Of a stretch of DNA of 64,000 nt, positions 26,164 to 36,274 are shown one piece after another. The notes beneath the pieces were generated by a model that searched no databases, was not told where the DNA came from, and was given only the letters and a program-made list of their open reading frames with translations. Each line of letters begins with the position of its first letter. The first letter of the stretch is position 1. Source of the DNA: Brevundimonas sp. Its GTDB lineage: Bacteria; Pseudomonadota; Alphaproteobacteria; Caulobacterales; Caulobacteraceae. A program made the position numbers and the translations under genes. The stretch is taken from positions 1 to 64,000 of the forward strand of contig NZ_JACVCG010000001.1 of the NCBI RefSeq assembly GCF_016742135.1, given 5' to 3'.

Positions 26164-26877
26164 ATGGACGCGTTCACGGACAATCTCTGGTTGGCGACGC
26201 TGCGACCGGTCGATCAGAAGCGGCTGGCCCCCCACTTGCACGAACGTCCCTTCGACCCGGGGCTGATGCTGTACGACATCGGCGAGGCGGTCGATGCCGT
26301 CTGGTTCCCCCTGCACGGGGTCGTGTCCCTGATGACGGTGGTGGGCGACGATCGCGCCGTCGAGACGGCCGCCATCGGGCGCGAGGGGCTGGTCGGGGTC
26401 ACCTGTGGCCCCCTGAACGGGCGGGCCGCGACCCGCGCCGTCTGCCAGATTGAGGGGGTGGCCGCCTGCTGTCCCGCCGATGTCTTCGCGGATCTGCTGC
26501 GGCAGAGTGAGCCGATGCGCATGGCGCTGTCGCGCTTTACCGAGGGGCTGATGGCGCAGGTCCAGCAATCGGCGGCGTGCAACGCCCAGCACCGGCTGGA
26601 CCAGCGCCTCGCCCGCTGGCTGCTGACCACCCACGACCGGACCGACAGCGACCGGCTGGAGCTGACCCAGGCCGATGTGGCCAACATGCTGGGCGTGCGC
26701 CGCGCCACGGTCAGCGAGGTCAGCGCCGAGCTGGAAGGCCGAGGCCTGATCCGTCGCGGGCGCGGCTGGATCTGTGTCACCGATCGCAAGGCGCTGGAGG
26801 CTGCCGCCTGCGGTTGCTACGGCCTGATGCGCGGCGTCATGGCCGATCTGGGCCTGCCCCAGACGGTCGAGGGGTGA
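26164..26877 (+). CDS. Crp/Fnr family transcriptional regulator
   Basis: A 237-residue regulator with an N-terminal cyclic-nucleotide-binding-like beta barrel (about 10-130) and a C-terminal Crp-type helix-turn-helix ([20 protein letters not shown], about 178-197). Cysteines at [12 protein letters not shown] and in the tail AACGCYG do not form the Fnr N-terminal cluster pattern, so oxygen sensing through [4Fe-4S] is not indicated. The ligand is unknown. It is divergent from phhB across 112 bp. Confidence 0.88.
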   Translation: MDAFTDNLWLATLRPVDQKRLAPHLHERPFDPGLMLYDIGEAVDAVWFPLHGVVSLMTVVGDDRAVETAAIGREGLVGVTCGPLNGRAATRAVCQIEGVAACCPADVFADLLRQSEPMRMALSRFTEGLMAQVQQSAACNAQHRLDQRLARWLLTTHDRTDSDRLELTQADVANMLGVRRATVSEVSAELEGRGLIRRGRGWICVTDRKALEAAACGCYGLMRGVMADLGLPQTVEG

Positions 26878-26939
26878 TGCCGCCGCCGCGACCACACGGA
26901 CCGGTGACGCCGCTTCCCCGACAGGCTAAACCGCCGGAC

Positions 26940-27731
26940 ATGAGCACCGCCGACCCCGCCGATCAGACCACCTCGCCCTTCGGCTACCGCGACATGCCGC
27001 GCGACGAGAAGGTGCGCCGGGTGCGCGGCGTGTTCGACAGCGTCGCGCCCTCCTACGACCGGATGAACGACCTGATGAGCGGGGGCGTCCATCGTCTCTG
27101 GAAGGATGCGGCCGCCGCCCGCCTCAACCCGCAGCCCGGCGAAGTCATCCTCGACGTTGCCGGCGGCACGGGCGATCTGGCGCTCCGCTATGCGAAACTG
27201 GCCCGCAAGGCCGCCGCCCGCCGGGGGGGTGAGCCGGCCACGATCCTCGTGCTCGACTACAATGCCGAAATGATCGCCGCAGGTCGGGCGCGGGAGGCCG
27301 GGGCCCGCGAGGCCTCGCCCGAGCTGACCTGGATGGTCGGCGACGCCCTCGCCCTGCCGCTGCCCGACGCCTCGGTCGATGCCTGGTCGATCGGCTTCGG
27401 CATCCGCAATGTGGCCAAGGTCGAGGAAGCCCTGGCCGAGGCGCGCCGGGTGCTGAAGCCCGGCGGCCGCTTCCTGTGTCTCGAATTCTCGCACCCGACC
27501 AGTGAGGCGCTCTCGAAGGCTTACGACGCCTGGTCGTTCAACATGATCCCCCGCATCGGTGGCTGGGTCGCGGGGGATCGCGACAGCTACCAGTATCTGG
27601 TCGAAAGCATCCGCCGCTTCCCCGACCAGCAGACCTTCAAGGCCATGATCGAGCAGGCCGGCTTTTCGAACGTAAGCGTCACCAATCTGTCGGGCGGGAT
27701 CGCCGCGCTGCATCACGCCTGGGCGATCTGA
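26940..27731 (+). CDS. ubiE: Ubiquinone/menaquinone C-methyltransferase UbiE
   Basis: A 263-residue SAM-dependent methyltransferase performing the C-methylation step of ubiquinone synthesis. It has [19 protein letters not shown], a YDRMNDxMS-type family signature, the SAM motif [11 protein letters not shown] (about 64-74), IGFGIRNV and [15 protein letters not shown]. It starts 62 bp after the Crp/Fnr gene and lies 62 bp before ubiB, so the two ubiquinone genes form a unit. Confidence 0.95.
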   Translation: MSTADPADQTTSPFGYRDMPRDEKVRRVRGVFDSVAPSYDRMNDLMSGGVHRLWKDAAAARLNPQPGEVILDVAGGTGDLALRYAKLARKAAARRGGEPATILVLDYNAEMIAAGRAREAGAREASPELTWMVGDALALPLPDASVDAWSIGFGIRNVAKVEEALAEARRVLKPGGRFLCLEFSHPTSEALSKAYDAWSFNMIPRIGGWVAGDRDSYQYLVESIRRFPDQQTFKAMIEQAGFSNVSVTNLSGGIAALHHAWAI

Positions 27732-27793
27732 CCCTGACCCGCGCCTTCCGACAGCCTCCGCCTCCGCCCCGGACCCTGCCGGTACGCCATCCC

Positions 27794-29308
27794 GTGGCTG
27801 CGGCCCTGCGCCTGATCGGTTGGGGCTGGATCCTGATCCGCCACGACGCCCTGATGCCGCGCGAGATTACCCCTCTGCTGCCCGCCTGGCTGCGACCGCT
27901 GGCGGGCCTGCTGCACCTGTTTTCCGGCCAGGAGGCGCGCACCGGCCGTCCCGGCGAGCGTCTGGGCCGGGCCTTCGAGCGGCTGGGACCGGCGGCCATC
28001 AAGCTGGGCCAGGTGCTGGCCACGCGGGCCGACATCTTCGGCACGCAGTTCGCCCTCGACCTTGGGCGTCTCAAGGACCGGTTGCCGCCCTTTCCGCTGG
28101 AGCAGGCCCGTATCGAGATCGAACGCGCCCTCGGCCGTCCGGTCGAGAGCCTGTTCACCGACCTGCAGCCGGCTCTCGCCGCCGCCTCCTTGGCCCAGGC
28201 CCACGCCGCCCATCTGCACGACGGCCGCAAGGTCGCCGTCAAGGTCCTGCGCCCCGGGGTCGAGGGACGGGTGGCCGACGGGCTGGACGCCCTGCGTCTC
28301 GCCGCCCGCATGGCCGAGCGCTTCGTGGCCCCCGCCCGCAGGCTGGAACCCCGCGCCTTCGTCGAGACCATCGCCCGCTCGATGGAGCTTGAGCTCGACA
28401 TGCGTCTCGAGGCCGCCGCCGCCTCGGAGATGGCCGAAGTCATGCAAAGGAGCGAGTCGGACGGCGTCGTCCTGATGACCGCGCCCGGCGTGGTCTGGGA
28501 CGGGGTAGGCAAGCGGGTGCTGACGCTGGAGTGGGCGGACGGCCTGCCCATGACCGACCCGGCCTGTCGCGAACAGCCGGGACTCGACACCGATGCCCTC
28601 GCCGACAATGTGGTGCGGGCCTTCCTGATCCAGGCGCTGGACCACGGCACCTTTCACGCCGACCTGCACGAGGGCAATCTGTTCGCCTCGCCGCCCGCAC
28701 GGCTGGTGGCGGTCGATTTCGGCATCGTCGGTCGGTTGGGCAAGGAGGAGCGCCGCTATCTGGCGGAAATCCTGTGGGGCTTCCTCAGCCGCGACTATGA
28801 CCGCATCGCCCGGGTCCATTTCGAGGCCGGCTATGTGCCGCCCAGCCATTCGGTCGAGGCCTTTGCCCAGGCCCTGCGCGCCGTCGGCGAGCCTGTGATC
28901 GGCAAACAGGCCAGCCAGGTCTCCATGGGCCGGTTGCTGGGCCAGCTGTTCGAGATCACCGCCCTGTTCGACATGCGGCTCAGGCCCGAGCTGATCCTGC
29001 TGCAAAAGACCATGGTCTCGGTCGAGGGCGTGGCCCGCAGGCTTAACCCCGACCACGACCTGTGGGCCGCCGCCCGTCCGGTGGTGGAGCGCTGGATCCG
29101 CCGCGAGCTGGGCCCCCAGGCCCAGGTGCGGGATGCGCTGGAAGAGGTGGTCACCGGCCTCAGGGCCCTGTCCCAGCGTATCCGGCGCGATGCCGATGAC
29201 ACCGCCGCGGCACCCGTGGTGGTCGTGCCCCGGGCCTCGCCCTGGCCGATGGTTCTGTCTCTGGTCGCGCTGGGCCTGGCGACGGCTGCCCTTGTTCTGT
29301 CGCTTTGA
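27794..29308 (+). CDS. ubiB: UbiB, ABC1/ADCK-family atypical kinase for ubiquinone synthesis
   Basis: A 504-residue UbiB. It shows the KxGQ helix IKLGQVLATRAD (about 72-83), the Ala-rich loop AAASLAQAH in place of a normal P-loop, VAVKVLRPG (catalytic Lys), HADLHEGNLF and VDFG. A C-terminal hydrophobic stretch (about 480-504) anchors it in the inner membrane. UbiB-family ATPases support the multi-enzyme ubiquinone complex. GTG start at 27794. It overlaps no gene but is followed closely by an exported protein. Confidence 0.94.
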   Translation: MAAALRLIGWGWILIRHDALMPREITPLLPAWLRPLAGLLHLFSGQEARTGRPGERLGRAFERLGPAAIKLGQVLATRADIFGTQFALDLGRLKDRLPPFPLEQARIEIERALGRPVESLFTDLQPALAAASLAQAHAAHLHDGRKVAVKVLRPGVEGRVADGLDALRLAARMAERFVAPARRLEPRAFVETIARSMELELDMRLEAAAASEMAEVMQRSESDGVVLMTAPGVVWDGVGKRVLTLEWADGLPMTDPACREQPGLDTDALADNVVRAFLIQALDHGTFHADLHEGNLFASPPARLVAVDFGIVGRLGKEERRYLAEILWGFLSRDYDRIARVHFEAGYVPPSHSVEAFAQALRAVGEPVIGKQASQVSMGRLLGQLFEITALFDMRLRPELILLQKTMVSVEGVARRLNPDHDLWAAARPVVERWIRRELGPQAQVRDALEEVVTGLRALSQRIRRDADDTAAAPVVVVPRASPWPMVLSLVALGLATAALVLSL

Positions 29309-29358
29309 CGCGGCAATTGTCGCCTCGATCCCTGTACCGCCACAGCCGGAGGCAAGGC

Positions 29359-29886
29359 ATGCATACCCCCCGACAGACCCTGATAACGGGCGCGATCCTC
29401 GCGCTGGTCGCCGGCCTGATGGCGACTCCGGCCCTGGCCCAGCAGACCCCGCCTGCCCCGGACAGTGACGTGGCGGCCGCCCGCCTGCCCAATGCCTTTG
29501 ACGGCACCCCGCGCACCGCCCCGCCGGTGGCCGTCCAGCAAACTCCCACGGCCGAGGCCCCGGACGTGGCGCGCGGTCGGGAGACCCTGACGGCCGTCAT
29601 TGCGGATGCCCAGGACGGCAGCCTCGATTTCACCGGTTTCACCGACGACGTCGCCGACCGCCTGCGCCCGGTTGAGGCCGAGCTGACGGCGGCCATCCAG
29701 AGCTTCGGCGCGCTGGAATCCATCGCCTATGTCGGTCATCAGAACGGGGCCGACATGTTCGAGGTCCGTTTCGAGAGCCTGCTGACCCAGTGGGTGATCG
29801 GCTTTGACGGCGACGACCGCATCGCCGTCCTGCTGTTCCGCGAAGCCCCCGACGAGGCCCCTCCGGCCCCGTCTTCCGGAAACTAA
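29359..29886 (+). CDS. Exported protein of unknown function
   Basis: ATG 29359, with an ggaggcaagg ribosome binding site just upstream, gives 175 residues. A signal peptide (cleavage after ATPALA) is followed by a Pro/Ala-rich linker to about 70 and a compact domain (about 75-165) with alternating helices and strands (SIAYVGHQNGADMFEVRFES, WVIGFDGDDRIAVLLF). This tail resembles small NTF2-like periplasmic domains, but no family was identified with confidence. The 3' end overlaps arfB by 4 bp, convergent. Confidence 0.7.
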   Translation: MHTPRQTLITGAILALVAGLMATPALAQQTPPAPDSDVAAARLPNAFDGTPRTAPPVAVQQTPTAEAPDVARGRETLTAVIADAQDGSLDFTGFTDDVADRLRPVEAELTAAIQSFGALESIAYVGHQNGADMFEVRFESLLTQWVIGFDGDDRIAVLLFREAPDEAPPAPSSGN

Positions 29887-30284
29887 TCCGCGTCCGGACG
29901 CCCGCGACCGCTCTTGATCTGCGCGCGGCGGGTCTTGGCCTGCAGCCGCCGTTCCTTTGACGCCCGCGTCGGGCGGGTGGCGATGCGAGGGCGCGGCGGC
30001 GGCGTCACCGAATCGATCAGGGCATGCAGCCGATCGACGGCGTCCTGCCGGTTTCGCTCCTGCGTCCTGAACCGGGTGGCCGTCAGCACCAGGATACCGT
30101 CCAGCGTCAGTCGCCGTCCCGCCGCCTTCAGCAACCGCGCCCGCACCCCCTCCGGCAGGCTGGGCGAGCGCGCGACGTCAAACCGCAGTTCCACCGCCGT
30201 CGCCACCTTGTTGACGTTCTGACCCCCCGGCCCCCCGGCACGAAAGAACCGGAACTCTAGCTCACTTTCGCCGATACGGATCAT
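29883..30284 (-). CDS. arfB: Peptidyl-tRNA hydrolase ArfB (ribosome rescue)
   Basis: A 133-residue class I release-factor-like protein that hydrolyses peptidyl-tRNA on stalled ribosomes. The catalytic GGQ sits in FRAGGPGGQNVNKVAT (about 15-30). The C-terminal Arg/Lys-rich tail (RASKERRLQAKTRRAQIKSGRG), which enters the empty mRNA channel, is present. Length is typical. Confidence 0.95.
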   Translation of the reverse strand: MIRIGESELEFRFFRAGGPGGQNVNKVATAVELRFDVARSPSLPEGVRARLLKAAGRRLTLDGILVLTATRFRTQERNRQDAVDRLHALIDSVTPPPRPRIATRPTRASKERRLQAKTRRAQIKSGRGRPDAD

Positions 30285-30341
30285 TCGGCCAGTCTAGCGC
30301 GCCGCACGCGCCCGGACTATGGTCCGCCCGACCGCCGCCTT

Positions 30342-30415
30342 GCGGGTGTAGCTCAATGGTAGAGCAGCAGCTTCCCAAGCTGACGACGAGGGTTCGATTC
30401 CCTTCACCCGCTCCA
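30342..30415 (+). tRNA. tRNA-Gly (anticodon CCC)
   Basis: A 74-nt tRNA: acceptor GCGGGTG with CACCCGC, D arm GCTC-AATGGTA-GAGC, anticodon arm GCAGC-TTCCCAA-GCTGA, T arm GAGGG-TTCGATT-CCCTT, encoded CCA. The top anticodon-stem pair is a G-A mismatch. Anticodon CCC reads GGG. About 200 bp without a gene separates it from gspC. Confidence 0.95.
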
Positions 30416-30619
30416 GCGCCCGTGTTCTCCGACGCACGATGACGGCCCCGCGACACTGGCTCCGCATCCGGAACAATCTTCGCGATTCATACGCGGCATT
30501 GTCATCAAGCCGCGCGGGCTGGCGGGGGCGGGTCCGGGGTAAGAGCATCCGCGATCGGAGCGGATGAGACCCATCCGTCATCTGAAGATGTCGGGGCCCG
30601 GTTCGGGTCGGCGGGGCGA

Positions 30620-31498
30620 GTGTCGGTGATCCGCAGCGTATCCATCCTTGAGGTCTGGCCCTCCGCCTGGCCCGTCGTCGGGGCGGGACGGCGGGCGGGT
30701 GTCGCGCGCCCGCGAGGCCCGGGGTTGCGACGGGGTGTCGAACTGGTGATCGCGGCCCTGATCCTGATCCAGGTCGTGCGACTGGTGATGCTGGTCGGGG
30801 CGCCCGATGCCGGGGTGCAGGCGGCAGGGAACCAGGCCCCGCCCGACACCGGCGTGCTGTCGCGGTTTGATGCCTTCTTCCACACCGGCGAACGCAGCAG
30901 TCTGGCGGGCATGACCCAGGCGGGCAGCGAGCAACTGCGGCTGTTCGGGGTCAGGGCCGGTGAGGGCGGGGGCGGGTCGGCCATTCTCGGCCTGCCGGAT
31001 GGCACCCAGCTGTCGGTCGGGGTGGGAGAGGAAATCCAGCCCGGGCTGGTGCTGCGCGCCGTAGCCCCGGATCATGTGACGGTCGCCCGGGGCAGCTCGG
31101 TCAGCCGCATCGATTTCGGCGAGGTGCCGGTCGGGGCCGCCAGCGTGCCGCCGCCGCCCGCGACGCCGCAGGTGGTGGCCCCGCCCGGCCCGCCTGCATC
31201 CCGGCCCGAGGCCACCGTCGTCGACCCGGCCCGCCTGATGGCCGAGGCGGGTCTTCGCCCCCGTATGCAGGGCCTGTCGGTCAACGGCTTTACCGTCATG
31301 GCACGGGGCCAGAGCGCCGACCTTCAGGCCGCCGGTCTTCGCGCCGGGGATGTCATCCTGTCCGTCAACGGCATTGCCCTGGACGGCCCCTCGGCCATCA
31401 ACCGCCTGCGCACTGATCTGGCCGAGGCGCCAGAGGCCGTCATCCGCTTCGAGCGCGACGGCACCCCCCAGACCACCACCGTAAGGACCCGCCCGTGA
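30620..31498 (+). CDS. gspC: Type II secretion system protein GspC
   Basis: A 292-residue inner-membrane clamp protein, first gene of the T2SS operon. It has a single transmembrane helix at about 42-60 (VELVIAALILIQVVRLVMLV), a periplasmic homology region (about 105-165), a Pro-rich linker and a C-terminal PDZ domain (about 205-290; DLQAAGLRAGDVILSVNGI). GspC links the inner-membrane platform to the secretin GspD and helps select substrates. GTG start; the stop overlaps the gspD GTG start by 4 bp. Confidence 0.88.
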   Translation: MSVIRSVSILEVWPSAWPVVGAGRRAGVARPRGPGLRRGVELVIAALILIQVVRLVMLVGAPDAGVQAAGNQAPPDTGVLSRFDAFFHTGERSSLAGMTQAGSEQLRLFGVRAGEGGGGSAILGLPDGTQLSVGVGEEIQPGLVLRAVAPDHVTVARGSSVSRIDFGEVPVGAASVPPPPATPQVVAPPGPPASRPEATVVDPARLMAEAGLRPRMQGLSVNGFTVMARGQSADLQAAGLRAGDVILSVNGIALDGPSAINRLRTDLAEAPEAVIRFERDGTPQTTTVRTRP

Positions 31499-33546
31499 TC
31501 CGGTCGTCATCCAGACTGTTCGGCCGTGTGGCCGCCCTGATGCTCGCGGCGCTTGTCGTGCAGGTCGTGCTGCCCGTGGCGCAGGCCCATTCGCAGGAGC
31601 GCCAGATCCTGAATGTGCAGGGTGCCGACATCCGCGCCTTCATTCAGGACATCGCCCGTTCGACCGGACGCACCTTCATCGTCGACCCCTCGGTGACCGG
31701 CACGGTGACGGTGACCAGCGACCGGGCCCTGACCCCGGCCGAGACCTATGAGGTGTTCCTGTCGACCCTGCGGGCCAATGGTCTGGTGGTCATTCCGACC
31801 GCGTCGGGGGCCTACCGCATCGCCCCGGCCCAGGGCGCGGCCCAGGGTCCGGCCTCCGTGGGCTCGGAACGGTTCGCGACCGAGGTCTTCCAGTTGCACC
31901 ACATCGACGCCGCCTCGGCCGCCGAGACCATCCGCCCTCTGGTCGGGCCGCAGGGGCAGGTGCTGGCCAATCCCAACAGCAACACCGTGGTGGTCGCCGA
32001 CTTCGCCGACAATCTGGCGCGGGTGCGCGCCCTGATCGCCCGCATCGATGTGGACCGCACCGACATTGTGGTCGTCACCCTCGAGAACTCCTCGGCGCGC
32101 GAGATCGCGGCCGTGCTGGCCGAAGTGCTGGCCCCGGTCGGCGGTCAGGCGGGGCAGGGGCTGGTCAAGGTGACGGCGGTCGAGAGCTCCAACTCCATCG
32201 TGCTGCGCGGCGAACCGGCGGCGCTGGTCCGGGTACAGTCGCTGATCTTCGACCTCGACCAGCGGGCCCTGACCTCGGCCGATGTGCGGGTGATCTTCCT
32301 CCAGCATATCGATGCCGAGCAGCTGTTGCCGGTGCTGCAGCAGATCGTCGGCCAGCCGGTCACGCCGTCGTCGGCCTCGGGCGTGCAACCGGTCGAGGGG
32401 GGCGAGGCGGCGGCCGCGTCCCTCGCCCCGGGCCAGCGCGCCACCATTGCCCGCTATCCCGGGGCCAATGCCCTGGTGATCTCGGCCCCGCCCGAAACCC
32501 AGCGCATGCTCGGCGATGTCATCGCGCAGCTGGACCGCCGCCGCCAGCAGGTGCTGATTGAGGCCATCGTCGTCGAACTGTCCGACAATGCCGTGCGCGA
32601 ACTGGGGGTCCAGTGGCTGCTGGCGGGCGAGGACGGCAATCCGATCCTGGCCACTAACTATTCGCAACGCGCGGCGCCCCTGCTGTCGATCGGCGGTGCC
32701 CTGGCCGGTCGTGACCTGGACGAGGACGATCCCCTGCGCGACGAGCTGGCCAAGGCGGCGCTGAACGGCCTGCTGGGCGCCAATGGCTTCATCGGGGGCG
32801 GCGGTGGCCGGGTCGGCGACGCCCTGTTCGGCTTCATCATCAATGCGGCCAGGTCCGATGCCGGATCGAACCTGCTGCAGACGCCCTCGCTGATGACCCT
32901 CGACAATGAAGAGGCGACCATCCTGGTCGGGCAGGAAGTGCCGATCACCACGGGCGAGACCCTGCTGAACGGCAATACCAATCCGTTCCGGACCACCCAG
33001 CGGCAGGACATCGGCGTCAAACTGGTGGTCCGGCCCCAGATCAATGCGGGGGGCTCGGTCACCCTGTTCATCCGCCAGGAAGTGTCGAGCATCAACGGCA
33101 TCCTCAGCAGCAACGCCGGCGACCTGATCCTCGACAAGCGCGAGCTGGAGACGACGCTGGTGGTCGATGACGGCGATATCGCGGTCGCCGGGGGCTTGCT
33201 GGACCAGAACGACCGCATCTCCATGGACCGGGTGCCCTATCTGTCGGACGTGCCGCTGATCGGGGGCCTGTTCCGCTCGGAAAGCCGCCAGCGCGGGCGC
33301 ACCAATCTGATGATCTTCATCCGCCCGACCATCATCCGCAGCCCGGCCGATGCCCAGCGCCTGACCGCCGACCGCTGGGGCTATATGCGCCAGGAGCAGC
33401 TACGCGTCGCCCCGGGGCAGGAGCCCAGCCTCGACGAGCTGATCCGCGATTATATCCGCACCCAGCCGCCGGTGCCTCCGCAGTACCTCGAGACCGCCCC
33501 GGTCGCTCCGGTCGACGGCGGCACCCTGCCGCCGCTTCAGCCCTGA
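31495..33546 (+). CDS. gspD: Type II secretion system secretin GspD
   Basis: A 683-residue outer-membrane secretin. After a signal peptide (cleaved near AQAHSQ) come the N0 domain (GADIRAFIQDIARSTGRTF), three N1-N3 ring domains (repeated IDVDRTDIVVVTLENSSARE- and VIFLQHIDAEQLLP-type motifs) and the secretin barrel from about 430 to 640 (QEVPITTGE, QRQDIGVKLVVRPQI, GGLLDQNDR, VPYLSDVPLIGGLFR). A C-terminal S-like segment is short. It forms the export channel. GTG start overlaps gspC. Confidence 0.95.
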   Translation: MIRSSSRLFGRVAALMLAALVVQVVLPVAQAHSQERQILNVQGADIRAFIQDIARSTGRTFIVDPSVTGTVTVTSDRALTPAETYEVFLSTLRANGLVVIPTASGAYRIAPAQGAAQGPASVGSERFATEVFQLHHIDAASAAETIRPLVGPQGQVLANPNSNTVVVADFADNLARVRALIARIDVDRTDIVVVTLENSSAREIAAVLAEVLAPVGGQAGQGLVKVTAVESSNSIVLRGEPAALVRVQSLIFDLDQRALTSADVRVIFLQHIDAEQLLPVLQQIVGQPVTPSSASGVQPVEGGEAAAASLAPGQRATIARYPGANALVISAPPETQRMLGDVIAQLDRRRQQVLIEAIVVELSDNAVRELGVQWLLAGEDGNPILATNYSQRAAPLLSIGGALAGRDLDEDDPLRDELAKAALNGLLGANGFIGGGGGRVGDALFGFIINAARSDAGSNLLQTPSLMTLDNEEATILVGQEVPITTGETLLNGNTNPFRTTQRQDIGVKLVVRPQINAGGSVTLFIRQEVSSINGILSSNAGDLILDKRELETTLVVDDGDIAVAGGLLDQNDRISMDRVPYLSDVPLIGGLFRSESRQRGRTNLMIFIRPTIIRSPADAQRLTADRWGYMRQEQLRVAPGQEPSLDELIRDYIRTQPPVPPQYLETAPVAPVDGGTLPPLQP

Positions 33547-33550
33547 TCCC

Positions 33551-35056
33551 ATGACGATGCTGGCCGACCCCACCCTCAGTTATGCCTTTGCCAAGCGCCA
33601 CGGCGTGGTGGTGACGGAGCGCGGCGACATGGCGGTCGTGGCCCTGCGCGAGGGGGCCGATCCACTGGCGCTGGCCGAGGCCCGGCGCGTGCTGGGGTGT
33701 CCGCTGAAGGTCGAGTCGGTCAGCCGCAGCGCCTTCGACCGCCTGCTGTCCGAAGCCTATGCCGGCGATCCGGTGGCGGGCTCGCACGGCGGGGACGACC
33801 TGGCCCTGCCCGGTGGTCTGGACAGTCTGGTTGACGAGATCCCGGCCGCCGCCGACCTGCTGGACACCACGGACGATGCGCCGGTGATCCGCCTGATCAA
33901 TGGCCTGATCGCCGAGGCGGTGCGTGCGGGGGCGTCCGACATCCACCTCGAGCCCTATGAGCAGGCGCTGGTGGTGCGCATGCGGGTCGATGGCGTGCTC
34001 AAGGAGGCCCTCAGCCTCAGCCCGCGACTGACCCCCGTGGTGGTGTCGCGGATCAAGGTGATGGCGCGGCTCGACATCGCCGAACGGCGCATCCCGCAGG
34101 ACGGACGCATCCCGCTGGCGCTGGGCGGCAAGACGTTGGATGTGCGCGTCTCGACCCTGCCGTCGCGGGCCGGGGAACGGGTGGTGCTGCGTATCCTCGA
34201 CAAGGATCAGGCGGGTCTGGGCCTGCGTGATCTCGGCATGGATGAGGGCACGCTTGCTGCCTACGAATCTGCGCTGGCCGAGCCGAACGGCATCCTGCTG
34301 GTCACCGGTCCGACAGGCTCGGGCAAGACCACCACCCTCTATGCCGGCCTGTCGCTACTGAACACCGGCACGCGCAACATCCTGACGGTCGAGGATCCGG
34401 TCGAATACGCGGTCGAGGGCGTCGGCCAGACCCAGGTCAATGCCAAGGTCGGCATGACCTTTGCCGCCGGGCTGCGGGCCATCCTGCGTCAGGACCCCGA
34501 CGTGGTCATGGTCGGCGAGATCCGCGACGTCGAGACCGCCTCGATTGCCGTTCAGGCCGCCCTGACCGGTCACCTCGTGCTGTCGACCGTCCACACCAAT
34601 GATGCGGCGGGCGCCGTGACCCGCCTGCGCGACATGGGGGTCGAGCCCTTCCTGCTGGCCTCGACCCTGCGCCTGATCATGGCCCAGCGGCTGGTGCGGC
34701 GCCTGTGCCCCCATTGCCATACGCCCGAGGTGGCCGATGCGGCGACCGCGCGGCTGGTCGGCATTGCGGCGGGCCAGACGGTCTGGCGCCCCACGGGCTG
34801 CGATCACTGCAACCAGTCCGGCTATGTCGGCCGCGTCGGCCTGTATGAGACGATCCGCGTCACCGACACCCTGCGTCGGCTGATCACCACCGGCGCCGAC
34901 GAAGCCGCCATCAATGCCGAAGCGCTCGGGGACGGTCGCACACTGGCCGGTCAGGCGCGGGCCCTGGTGCTGGAGGGCACGACCTCGGTCGAGGAGGCGC
35001 TGCATGTCACCCGCACCCGGTCCGAGGACCTGCCGGCGATCGAGGCGGTGGCCTGA
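33551..35056 (+). CDS. gspE: Type II secretion ATPase GspE
   Basis: A 501-residue cytoplasmic hexameric ATPase that powers pseudopilus assembly. The Walker A motif is GPTGSGKTTTLY (about 253-264). The Asp-box, Walker B-like RAILRQDPDVVMVGEIRD and His-box LVLSTVHTNDA follow. The four-cysteine zinc domain (CPHC and CDHC, about 390-420) is intact. The N-terminal domain is the E1-type platform contact. It starts 4 bp after gspD and ends in a TGATG overlap with gspF. Confidence 0.96.
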   Translation: MTMLADPTLSYAFAKRHGVVVTERGDMAVVALREGADPLALAEARRVLGCPLKVESVSRSAFDRLLSEAYAGDPVAGSHGGDDLALPGGLDSLVDEIPAAADLLDTTDDAPVIRLINGLIAEAVRAGASDIHLEPYEQALVVRMRVDGVLKEALSLSPRLTPVVVSRIKVMARLDIAERRIPQDGRIPLALGGKTLDVRVSTLPSRAGERVVLRILDKDQAGLGLRDLGMDEGTLAAYESALAEPNGILLVTGPTGSGKTTTLYAGLSLLNTGTRNILTVEDPVEYAVEGVGQTQVNAKVGMTFAAGLRAILRQDPDVVMVGEIRDVETASIAVQAALTGHLVLSTVHTNDAAGAVTRLRDMGVEPFLLASTLRLIMAQRLVRRLCPHCHTPEVADAATARLVGIAAGQTVWRPTGCDHCNQSGYVGRVGLYETIRVTDTLRRLITTGADEAAINAEALGDGRTLAGQARALVLEGTTSVEEALHVTRTRSEDLPAIEAVA

Positions 35057-36270
35057 TGCCCCGCTTCGACTATGTGGCCGTGGACGGCGGGGGGCGCACC
35101 GTCAGGGGCAGTGTCGAGGCCCCCAATCTGGAGGCTGCCCGCGATCAGGTTGGCCGCAAGCAGTTGATGTCGCTGGAGGTCCAGCCCGGGCGAGGCATCT
35201 CCCGATCCGATACTACGAAGAGCGGCGGGGGGACGAAGCTGGACGCCCGGTCGCTGGCGCTCGCCACCCGCCAGCTGGCCACCCTGATCTCGGTCGTGCC
35301 GGTCGAGGAGGCCGTGCGCACCCTCGCCCTTCAGGCCGAAAAGCCGAAGGTGCGCCGCTGTCTGGAGGCGGTGCATCAGGGGGTGGTCGAGGGCCGCCGC
35401 CTGTCCGAGGCCATGGGCGAACAGGGCCGGGCCTTTCCGCCGCTGTACCGCGCCATGGTGGCGGCGGGCGAGTCCTCGGGCGCACTGCAGCCGATCCTCG
35501 AGCGGCTGGCCGACGGGCTGGAGCGCGAGCAGGAGGTGCGCGGCAAGGTCATCACCGCCCTCGTCTATCCGGCGGCACTGGCGGTCGTGGCGCTGGCCGT
35601 GATCACCGCCCTGATGACCTTCGTCGTGCCCAGGGTGGTCGACCAGTTCTCCAGTATGAATCAGGACCTGCCCCTGCTGACGCGGATCATCATCGGCATC
35701 TCCCACGCGTTGCGCGACTGGGGCTGGGTGGCGGCCCTTGTGCTGGTCTGTGCGGGAGCGCTGGCCGGTCTTGCCCTGCGTCGCCCGGCTCTCAGGCTGA
35801 AGGCTGACACCCTTTTGCTGCGTCTGCCGATCACGGGACGGCTGACACGCGACCTGCATGCGGCGCGCATGGCCCGCACCCTCTCGACCATGATCGCCTC
35901 GGGCCTGCCGGTGCTGGAAGGGCTGAACCTGACCGCGCGCACGGTCTCGAACACCCGGCTGGCCGCCGCCACCCGCGTCATGGCCGATGTGGTCCGCGAG
36001 GGCGGCTCGCTGGCCGGGGCGATGCGCCGGGCCGATGTGTTTCCGCCCCTGCTGGTGCACATGACCGCCTCGGGCGAGGGGGCCGGGCGGCTGGAGCCCC
36101 TGCTGGACCGCGCCGCCGACTATATGGAACGCGAGTTCGCCACCTTTACCGCCGTGATGCTCAGCCTGCTGGAGCCCGGCATCATCATCGTCATGGGCGG
36201 GGTGGTGGCGCTGATCGTCCTGTCGATCCTTCTTCCGATCCTTCAGATCAACACCCTGGCCATGGGATGA
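35056..36270 (+). CDS. gspF: Type II secretion inner-membrane platform protein GspF
   Basis: A 404-residue polytopic protein with two repeated GspF/PilC cytoplasmic helical domains (LATRQLATLISVVPVEEAVR near residue 74; RMARTLSTMIASGLPVLEGL near residue 273). Three hydrophobic membrane segments lie at about 170-195, 220-240 and 375-398. GspF anchors the ATPase GspE at the membrane. The start overlaps the gspE stop by one base. Confidence 0.95.
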   Translation: MPRFDYVAVDGGGRTVRGSVEAPNLEAARDQVGRKQLMSLEVQPGRGISRSDTTKSGGGTKLDARSLALATRQLATLISVVPVEEAVRTLALQAEKPKVRRCLEAVHQGVVEGRRLSEAMGEQGRAFPPLYRAMVAAGESSGALQPILERLADGLEREQEVRGKVITALVYPAALAVVALAVITALMTFVVPRVVDQFSSMNQDLPLLTRIIIGISHALRDWGWVAALVLVCAGALAGLALRRPALRLKADTLLLRLPITGRLTRDLHAARMARTLSTMIASGLPVLEGLNLTARTVSNTRLAAATRVMADVVREGGSLAGAMRRADVFPPLLVHMTASGEGAGRLEPLLDRAADYMEREFATFTAVMLSLLEPGIIIVMGGVVALIVLSILLPILQINTLAMG

Positions 36271-36274
36271 CATC